From a bacterium (GTDB lineage: Bacteria; Cyanobacteriota; Vampirovibrionia; Gastranaerophilales; Gastranaerophilaceae): a stretch of DNA of 36,022 bases. Made by a program: the position numbers and the translations under genes. The notes beneath the pieces are model-generated. The model worked only from the letters and a program-made list of their open reading frames with translations. It was not told the DNA's origin and ran no database searches. The DNA is taken from positions 1 to 36,022 of the forward strand of contig JAGBXP010000010.1 of the NCBI GenBank assembly GCA_017629215.1. The letters run 5' to 3'. Shown here one piece after another: positions 31,291 to 36,022 of the stretch. Numbering within the stretch: position 1 is the stretch's first letter; each line of letters begins with the position of its first letter.

Positions 31291-31308
31291 GTATTAACCT
31301 TGCCCGTT
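31281..31308. terminator. Bidirectional terminator
   Basis: AACGGGC (31281-31287) pairs with GCCCGTT (31302-31308), extended inside by AGGT/ACCT after one mismatch. TTTATTTT follows on the plus strand and TTTTAGTT on the minus strand. The stem contains the stop codons of both neighbouring genes or lies directly beside them. Confidence 0.8.
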
Positions 31309-31872
31309 TATTTTGTGATTATTGATTAAATCATTTAATGAATTTTCGAAAGCTATCCAAACATCATTTTCGTTTATTGTTTCTTCGGGATTTATTTTGA
31401 TTGTTTCTTGTGTTTGTAGGTTTTTCTTTTCTAATACACTTTTAATATTATCTTCTTTTGTTTTAATCTTTTTTGCAAGGATGTCTTTAGGTTCTTTTAT
31501 ATTTTCAATGAGTCTTTCGGTGCATTCTTTTATGCAGTCGTTTGTGTAAAATTTAATACTATAACCAGTTGCCGTAATTTGATCTTTTTGATTACCAAAT
31601 ATGCCTAAGAATTTACTTTTGGCAGGATTTATGAATGAAATTTCAATCATATTTTCAATGAAGCTTTTCCCTTTTTTTACAGCATTAAAAACAATGTCAA
31701 CGTCGTATTTTTTGCAAAATTCTAGTGCTACAGTATTTTCTTTAAAAGAAGTTGCTAGTTCCTTCCCATAATGAGGAAATTCTTTGTATAGACCTTGTAG
31801 TTTGACGCTTTTGATGTTTCTAAAATTTATACTGGGTTTAATATCTCTATGAGATCTGTCTTGTACGTGCAT
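31294..31872 (-). CDS. Unknown protein, paralogue of the next gene upstream
   Basis: 192 residues. It aligns with the 189-residue neighbour over the first 140 residues. Both share INFRNIKSVKLQGLYK versus TNFKAIKGIKCYGLYK, EFCKKYDVDIVFNA versus DFCNKYDVNIIFDA, and a NQKDQIT/GQKDRIT motif. The last 50 residues are Lys/Glu-rich and helical. No signal peptide or membrane helix. AAAGGA lies six bases before the ATG, and it starts 13 bases after its paralogue, so the pair is one operon formed by tandem duplication. Function unknown. Ends in a shared terminator with the phage-like gene. Confidence 0.65.
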   Translation of the reverse strand: MHVQDRSHRDIKPSINFRNIKSVKLQGLYKEFPHYGKELATSFKENTVALEFCKKYDVDIVFNAVKKGKSFIENMIEISFINPAKSKFLGIFGNQKDQITATGYSIKFYTNDCIKECTERLIENIKEPKDILAKKIKTKEDNIKSVLEKKNLQTQETIKINPEETINENDVWIAFENSLNDLINNHKINGQG

Positions 31873-31885
31873 TGACTATCCTTTT

Positions 31886-32455
31886 TTATTTGCGATTAAT
31901 GATGTCATTTACGGCATTTTTAAATTCGATATTTTCTTTCTGTTCTTTTTGCTTAATAATTTCTTTTCTATGTTTTTCTTGAGATTTTTTTATTTTTTTT
32001 GCGTTTTTATTTTCTATATATTTTTGAATACTATTATCTTTCTCTTTAACGAAATAGCTAAGAGTTCCTTCTTCTTCGCTTATTCTATGAATAAGCTCAC
32101 TAGTGCTCTCTTTTAGTGCTGTTTCTTGTTCAAATGCGTTTGAAATTCCAAGTGTTGTAATTCTGTCTTTTTGTCCATTGAATAAGCTGAAAAGCCCCTT
32201 TTTAGTTGGGTTTTTGAATAAGATGCTGATTTGACTACAAATTATATTTGAGGCTTCTTTGTATGCGTCGAAAATTATATTTACATCATATTTATTGCAA
32301 AAATCCATTACAGTTTTGTTTTTGTGCAGAGATTTTATTAAATTCATTCTGTGTGAGTGGTTTGTTTTGTATAAACCATAGCATTTAATTCCTTTAATAG
32401 CTTTGAAATTTGTACTGTTAGCTACCGGATTGACGGTATTGTTTCTAATTTGCAT
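31886..32455 (-). CDS. Unknown protein with N-terminal NFKAI motif
   Basis: 189 residues, first of two tandem paralogues. The start MQIRNNTVNPVANSTNFKAI is a short disordered lead ending in the NFKAI-type motif. A mixed alpha/beta domain (about 20-125) and a strongly charged helical tail (KKIKKSQEKHRKEIIKQKEQ) follow. I recall many gut Melainabacterial proteins starting with such a lead, but its role (sorting, docking or chance) is not known. AAGGAG precedes the ATG. A TATAAA box lies at 32470-32475 on the minus strand, and a perfect HLR1-type element lies at 32535-32552. Confidence 0.65.
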   Translation of the reverse strand: MQIRNNTVNPVANSTNFKAIKGIKCYGLYKTNHSHRMNLIKSLHKNKTVMDFCNKYDVNIIFDAYKEASNIICSQISILFKNPTKKGLFSLFNGQKDRITTLGISNAFEQETALKESTSELIHRISEEEGTLSYFVKEKDNSIQKYIENKNAKKIKKSQEKHRKEIIKQKEQKENIEFKNAVNDIINRK

Positions 32456-32534
32456 ATAAATCTCCTTTTTTTATACAATAAAACCTCGCAAAAAAAATGT
32501 TGCTATTTTGTAGTTAAATTTTACAAAACTTAAT

Positions 32535-32552
32535 TTTGTAAATTTTTGTAAA
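32535..32552 (-). promoter_or_regulatory. HLR1-type element between the paralogue operon and rpsJ
   Basis: On the minus strand TTTACAAAAATTTACAAA matches all defined HLR1 positions with ten-base spacing. Another single unit, TTTACAAA, lies nearby in the opposite orientation (32517-32524). The site centre is about 70 bases upstream of the rpsJ start point and about 80 upstream of that of the paralogue operon, so either could be the target. Confidence 0.6.
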
Positions 32553-32578
32553 ATTTGAATTAAACTTAAAATCCCTTG

Positions 32579-32607
32579 TTGACTCTTATTTATGTTTGTT
32601 TTACTAT
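32579..32607 (+). promoter_or_regulatory. Promoter of rpsJ
   Basis: TTGACT (32579-32584), 17-base spacer, TACTAT (32602-32607). Predicted start near 32614, giving a leader of about 100 bases. Confidence 0.65.
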
Positions 32608-32613
32608 TTATCT

Positions 32614-32713
32614 TGTTGTAGTGTATTACTACAACTAGCCGGAATTTAAAAGAGGTATTAACTCTTTTTAAAACTAGCAATATAGGTAGATACAAAAAAT
32701 AAAGGAAGCAAAA
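32614..32713 (+). promoter_or_regulatory. Structured rpsJ leader
   Basis: Two hairpins are seen. GTTGTAGT (32615-32622) pairs with ACTACAAC (32628-32635) in eight perfect pairs. TTAAAAGAG pairs with CTCTTTTTAA (about 32646-32672) with one bulged T, and CTAG copies flank it and can extend it. The AAAGGAAG Shine-Dalgarno at the end is free. An autogenous control role is inferred. Confidence 0.5.
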
Positions 32714-33031
32714 ATGACAACAGCTAAAAGACAAAGAATTAGAGTTTGTTTAAGATCTTACGAACACAAATTAGTTGACGTATCAGCTGAAAAAATCGTA
32801 GAAACTGCAAAAAGAACAGACGCTAAAGTTGCTGGTCCTATTCCTTTACCAACAAAAAGACGTATTTATTGTGTATTACGTTCACCTCACGTTGATAAAA
32901 AATCTCGTGAACACTTTGAGATCAGAACTCATAAACGTATTATCGATATTTACGAACCTACTCAACAAACAACTGAAGAATTGAGTAGATTAGACTTACC
33001 TGCTGGTGTTGATATTGAAGTTAAGTTATAA
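32714..33031 (+). CDS. rpsJ: Ribosomal protein S10
   Basis: 105 residues. S10 is in the 30S head and also works with NusB in transcription antitermination. The segments [39 protein letters not shown] and the ending [13 protein letters not shown] are very close to those of cyanobacterial S10. It has its own promoter and leader and is separated by 229 bases from rplC, which has another promoter. In Cyanobacteria rpsJ normally lies behind the tuf gene, away from the L3 operon. Here it lies directly before that operon but as a separate unit, and the gene upstream is unrelated and on the other strand. Confidence 0.97.
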   Translation: MTTAKRQRIRVCLRSYEHKLVDVSAEKIVETAKRTDAKVAGPIPLPTKRRIYCVLRSPHVDKKSREHFEIRTHKRIIDIYEPTQQTTEELSRLDLPAGVDIEVKL

Positions 33032-33064
33032 TTTTTAGTTTAGCCGAAATTTAACATCACATTT

Positions 33065-33095
33065 TTGAAAACTTAATAAGCATTATGCATATAAT
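33065..33095 (+). promoter_or_regulatory. Promoter of the rplC operon
   Basis: TTGAAA (33065-33070), 19-base spacer, a perfect TATAAT (33090-33095). The long spacer is a weakness. Predicted start near 33102. Confidence 0.5.
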
Positions 33096-33101
33096 GTGAA
33101 C

Positions 33102-33260
33102 TACGACGTCAGGTAAGACGGGGGTAGGGGTAAGTTATAAAAGTTTACCACCTGCTCAAAAGGTAAAGTATTTAGGTAGCGCTCGCAAGACGTAAGGCAT
33201 AATTTTATAGAGATTACTATATTTGTGTCTCTGTGAAATTAATGTCGGAAAGGAAAAATT
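33102..33260 (+). promoter_or_regulatory. Structured rplC leader RNA
   Basis: About 159 bases without an open frame. The main stem runs from 33122-33136 to 33142-33157: about 15 pairs, including four G-U pairs, with one bulged A and a five-base loop. A small stem CGTC/GACG (33107-33110, 33117-33120) lies before it. CTAC (33101-33104) can pair with GTAG (33176-33179) to close a multi-branch, or ACGTC (33106-33110) with GACGT (33189-33193) as the alternative. The GC-rich composition contrasts with the surroundings. It probably binds L3 or L4 or another regulator; which one is unknown. Confidence 0.55.
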
Positions 33261-33896
33261 ATGACACTAGGTGTAATAGGAAAGAAACTTGGAATGACTC
33301 AAATTTTCGATTCAGAAGGTTTGGCAGTTCCTGTAACCGTTATTCAAGTTGGAAAAACAGTTGTTACTCAAGTTAAAACTGTTGAAACTGACGGTTATAA
33401 TGCTATACAAGTTGGTACAATTGCAGCTAAAGAAAAACATTTAACTAAAGCTGAAATTGGACATTTTAAGAAAAATGGTTTAGACAACTACAGACATTTA
33501 CAAGAATTCAGAGTTGACAATGCTGCTGATTATAAAGTTGGTCAAGAGATCGACTTATCAGTTCTTGCTGATGTACAAAAAGTAGATGTTACTGGTACTT
33601 CAATTGGTAAAGGTTTCCAAGGTACAGTTAAGAGATGGAATTTTGGACGTGGACCTATGGCACATGGTTCTAAGAATCACAGAGAACCTGGTTCAATTGG
33701 TGCAGGTACAACTCCAAGCCGTGTTATCAAAGGTAAAAGAATGGCTGGTAACATGGGTAACGAAAGAGTTACAATTACTAAACTTAAACTTGTTAAGGTT
33801 GATGCTGAAAACGGTTTAGTATTAGTAAAAGGTTCAGTTCCTGGTTGTGAAGGTAGATTAGTAACTATCGTTCCTTCAAGAACAAAATGGAACTAA
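33261..33896 (+). CDS. rplC: Ribosomal protein L3
   Basis: 211 residues, the usual length. L3 reaches the peptidyl transferase centre and is an early assembly protein. The beginning LGVIGKKLGMTQIFDSEG and the central GKGFQGTVKRWNFGRGPMAH, then GSIGAGTTPSRVIKGKRMAG, are unmistakable. AAAGGAAA precedes the ATG. It is the first gene of the operon rplC-rplD-rplW-rplB-rpsS. The 84-base gap to rplD holds a small hairpin (ATTTCT 33934-33939 with AGAAAT 33944-33949). Confidence 0.97.
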   Translation: MTLGVIGKKLGMTQIFDSEGLAVPVTVIQVGKTVVTQVKTVETDGYNAIQVGTIAAKEKHLTKAEIGHFKKNGLDNYRHLQEFRVDNAADYKVGQEIDLSVLADVQKVDVTGTSIGKGFQGTVKRWNFGRGPMAHGSKNHREPGSIGAGTTPSRVIKGKRMAGNMGNERVTITKLKLVKVDAENGLVLVKGSVPGCEGRLVTIVPSRTKWN

Positions 33897-33980
33897 TAAA
33901 TTAAATAGTAGAAGGACTTGCCATATAAAACTTATTTCTAAATAGAAATTTGAAAGAGGTAAGGGAAAGTAAGGAAAAAA

Positions 33981-34607
33981 ATGACAAAACAATTATTAAA
34001 TACAAATGGCGAAAAGTTAGGCGAAATTTCTTTAGCTAAAGAAGTATTCGGTGTAGAACCTAACTTACACGTAATGCACTTAGCATTAAGAAGACAATTA
34101 AACAACGCAAGACAAGGTTCAGCTTGTGCAAAAACTAGAGCAGAAGTTTCTGGTGGTGGTAAAAAACCTTGGAAACAAAAAGGTACTGGTAGAGCAAGAG
34201 CTGGTTCTTTAAGATCACCTTTATTCGTAGGTGGTGGTGTTGTATTTGGACCAAAACCAAGAAGCTTTGAAATCAATATGCCACAAAAAGCTAGAAAGTT
34301 AGCTCTTAAATCAGCTCTTTCTGCTAGAGAAGAACAAATTGTAGTTGTAAAAGATTTCTCAGCAATTACTGAACCAAAAACAAAATTAATGGCTGGTATC
34401 ATTAAATCATTAGAATTATCAGGTAAAATTCTAGTTATTGCTGATACAATGGCTGAAGAAAATAAAAATTTAAGTTTAGCAGCTGGTAACATTCCTTCAG
34501 TAAAATTGTTATTACCTTCTAACTTAAACGTAAAAGACTTACTAGAAGCAGATTTCGTTGTTATGACAGAAAACGCTGTTAATGTGATTACAGAAAGGTT
34601 GCAATAA
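33981..34607 (+). CDS. rplD: Ribosomal protein L4
   Basis: 208 residues. L4 lines the exit tunnel and in enterobacteria represses the S10 operon, which makes it one candidate ligand for the rplC leader. The tunnel loop region is standard: NARQGSACAKTRAEVSGGGK, PWKQKGTGRARAGSLRSPLF and GGVVFGPKPRSF. It ends one base inside the rplW start (TAATG), so the two are coupled. Confidence 0.97.
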   Translation: MTKQLLNTNGEKLGEISLAKEVFGVEPNLHVMHLALRRQLNNARQGSACAKTRAEVSGGGKKPWKQKGTGRARAGSLRSPLFVGGGVVFGPKPRSFEINMPQKARKLALKSALSAREEQIVVVKDFSAITEPKTKLMAGIIKSLELSGKILVIADTMAEENKNLSLAAGNIPSVKLLLPSNLNVKDLLEADFVVMTENAVNVITERLQ

Positions 34608-34915
34608 TGAGTAAAGATAGAACAAATGTTGAAAAATTATATGACGTAATTAAACGTCCAATTATTACAGAAAAATCAATGATGGCAACCACTTTGGGTC
34701 AATATACTTTTGAAGTTAACATGAAGGCTACAAAGGTTGAAATTGCTCAAGCTGTAGAATTAGCTTTCCCTGGCAGAAAAGTTAAGAAAGTTAGAACAGT
34801 TTATATGCCATCACACGAAAAAAGAATGGGTTACAAATTTGGTAGAACTGATTCTTCTAAAAAAGCAATCGTAACTATCGAAGGCGATCCAATCGAAGAA
34901 TTAACAGCTCTTTAA
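34607..34915 (+). CDS. rplW: Ribosomal protein L23
   Basis: 102 residues. L23 surrounds the tunnel exit and is the docking site for trigger factor and SRP. VIKRPIITEKSMMATTLGQY and TFEVNMKATKVEIAQAVE open the protein, and the ending (KKVRTVYMPSHEKRMGYKFG, KKAIVTIEGD) is standard. The start overlaps the rplD stop by one base. Confidence 0.96.
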   Translation: MSKDRTNVEKLYDVIKRPIITEKSMMATTLGQYTFEVNMKATKVEIAQAVELAFPGRKVKKVRTVYMPSHEKRMGYKFGRTDSSKKAIVTIEGDPIEELTAL

Positions 34916-34923
34916 TGAGCGTA

Positions 34924-34940
34924 GCCGGTGTAAGTCCGGT
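34924..34940 (+). other. Small hairpin between rplW and rplB
   Basis: CCGG (34925-34928) pairs with CCGG (34936-34939) over a seven-base loop, extended by one G-U pair. It lies nine bases after the rplW stop. It could be a processing or attenuation point; no T run follows, so it is not a terminator. Confidence 0.4.
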
Positions 34941-34988
34941 AAACAAATAGATAATTAGCCAAAAAAAGATATGAATAGGAGAAAAAAA

Positions 34989-35816
34989 ATGGCAATTCGT
35001 AAAATTAATCCGACATCTCCGGGACAAAGAGGTATGACAAAGAGTGATTATCAAGAAATCACTACATCAACTCCTGAAAAATCTTTATTGAAGAAGTTAA
35101 ACAAAACTAGTGGTAGAAATAACACTGGTAGAATAACTTGTCGTCATAAGGGTGGCGGTGTAAAACAAGCTTACCGTGTAATCGACTTCAAAAGAGAAAA
35201 ATTCGGTGTTCCAGCAACAGTTAAAACTATTGAATATGATCCAAACAGAAATGTTAGAATTTCATTAGTTTTCTATGCTGATGGTGAAAAGAGATACATC
35301 TTAACTCCAGAAGGACTAAATGTTGGCGATGTAATCGTAAGTGGCCCAGAAGCTGCTATCCAAACAGGTAATGCATTACCTTTAGAATTAATTCCACTTG
35401 GTACAATTGTTCACAATATTGAACTTATCCCAGGTAGAGGTGGTAAAATGGTTCGTTCAGCTGGTAACTTTGCACAAGTTATGGCTAAAGAAGGTAACTA
35501 CGTTACAATCAAATTACCATCAGGTGAAATGAGAATGGTAAGAAAAGAATGTATGGCTACCGTAGGTACTCTTGGAAACTCAGAATTCAAGAACCTTAAA
35601 ATCGGTAAAGCTGGTAGAAAAAGATACATGGGTGTTAGACCAACAGTTCGTGGTGTAACAATGAACCCTTGTGATCACCCTCACGGTGGTGGTGAAGGTA
35701 AAACTGGTCCTGGTGGACATCCAAAAACACCTTGGGGCAAACCAGCTCTTGGCTATAAGACTAGAAAGAAAAATAAAGCGTCAGACAAACTTATTGTACG
35801 TCGTCGCAAAAAATAA
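34989..35816 (+). CDS. rplB: Ribosomal protein L2
   Basis: 275 residues. L2 is a core 50S protein close to the peptidyl transferase centre. [20 protein letters not shown] opens the protein; the signature near the C-terminus is [20 protein letters not shown], with the conserved His, followed by [20 protein letters not shown] chose the ATG at 34989: the earlier in-frame ATG at 34971 overlaps the AGGAG Shine-Dalgarno that serves 34989. Confidence 0.97.
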   Translation: MAIRKINPTSPGQRGMTKSDYQEITTSTPEKSLLKKLNKTSGRNNTGRITCRHKGGGVKQAYRVIDFKREKFGVPATVKTIEYDPNRNVRISLVFYADGEKRYILTPEGLNVGDVIVSGPEAAIQTGNALPLELIPLGTIVHNIELIPGRGGKMVRSAGNFAQVMAKEGNYVTIKLPSGEMRMVRKECMATVGTLGNSEFKNLKIGKAGRKRYMGVRPTVRGVTMNPCDHPHGGGEGKTGPGGHPKTPWGKPALGYKTRKKNKASDKLIVRRRKK

Positions 35817-35830
35817 TTTCTTAAAGCTTG

Positions 35831-35864
35831 TAGGGTGAATATAAGTAAAATTATATTAAGCCTA
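35831..35864 (+). other. Hairpin between rplB and rpsS
   Basis: AATATAA (35838-35844) pairs with TTATATT (35851-35857), and TAGG (35831-35834) with CCTA (35861-35864) across an internal loop. An A-rich, not T-rich, tail follows, so a terminator is unlikely; it may be a processing site or a leader element of rpsS. Confidence 0.4.
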
Positions 35865-35913
35865 GCAAAAAAATAATTTAGAAACATTATTATAAATATA
35901 AAAGGAGAAATTA

Positions 35914-36022
35914 ATGGCACGTTCATTAAAAAAGGGCCCATACGTAGAAGAAGCTCTTCAAAAGAAAATTAACAAAATGAATGAAAATTCAGAAAAGAAA
36001 GTTGTTAAAACTTGGTCAAGAG
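35914..36022 (+). CDS. rpsS: Ribosomal protein S19, N-terminal part (3' end outside window)
   Basis: The first 36 codons are visible. [19 protein letters not shown] is the typical S19 start; it continues [17 protein letters not shown] at the window edge. S19 sits in the head of the 30S subunit beside S13. AAAGGAG precedes the ATG. Order rplB-rpsS is the standard one. Confidence 0.96.
   Translation, partial: MARSLKKGPYVEEALQKKINKMNENSEKKVVKTWSR

Noticed and set aside
33938-34492. 184-residue antisense frame opposite rplD
   Set aside because: Mirror of the conserved L4 gene; no promoter or Shine-Dalgarno.

Overview
The window looks like a chromosomal segment of an AT-rich, double-membraned relative of Cyanobacteria that does not photosynthesise, most likely a gut Melainabacterium of the Gastranaerophilales type. 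I infer this from several things. The order rpsD-rpoA-rplQ-truA-rplM-rpsI is typical of Cyanobacteria. The S10 and L17 C-termini are cyanobacterial in style. PgpH, YbeY and DgkA are clustered. Outer-membrane machinery is present (a fimbrial usher). Several proteins carry short N-terminal motifs of the NFKAI type, which I associate from memory with gut Melainabacteria. No database search was possible, so the placement is an inference.

Layout. 1-3.5 kb: the end of the ribosomal/RNA polymerase operon (rpsD end, rpoA, rplQ, truA, rplM, rpsI), closed by a terminator. 3.5-4.2 kb: a region with a complete 51-residue gene (promoter, Shine-Dalgarno, terminator) and a possible gene remnant. 4.2-9.1 kb: a dGTPase-like protein, an MgtC-like membrane protein, a TPR protein, a candidate small RNA and a large membrane protein of unknown function. 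9.1-12.7 kb: a P-loop kinase, YidD, a degenerate metallophosphoesterase, an M16 peptidase, a lipoprotein and a small helical protein. 12.8-20.1 kb, all on the minus strand: a beta-rich protein behind a pentanucleotide repeat, then a five-gene chaperone-usher fimbrial operon (three subunit-like proteins, a PapD-like chaperone and an usher). 20.4-25.4 kb: cdd, a zinc-ribbon protein, pgpH, ybeY, dgkA, murF. 25.5-30.0 kb, minus strand: trkA-trkH-def-fmt. 30.0-31.3 kb: a phage-style switch (self-cleaving S24 repressor, palindromic operator, two divergent small genes). 31.3-32.5 kb: two tandem paralogues of unknown function. 32.7-36.0 kb: rpsJ, then rplC-rplD-rplW-rplB-rpsS (the last cut by the window edge).

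Regulation is unusually readable here. Intergenic regions hold matches to the cyanobacterial HLR1 element bound by the response regulator RpaB. Several genes (dgt, murF, trkA, and nearly the S24 repressor) have a -10 box placed so that transcription should start at or next to the start codon, which predicts leaderless mRNAs. Ribosomal protein genes carry structured leaders: a rplC leader with a long hairpin, two hairpins in the rpsJ leader, and two hairpins inside the 3' end of truA just before rplM. A candidate small RNA with two C-rich repeats lies antisense-oriented behind the TPR gene. A 58-bp intergenic repeat with a GC-rich core occurs twice and both copies include an HLR1-like sequence.

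No tRNA, rRNA, CRISPR array, transposase or integrase was recognised.
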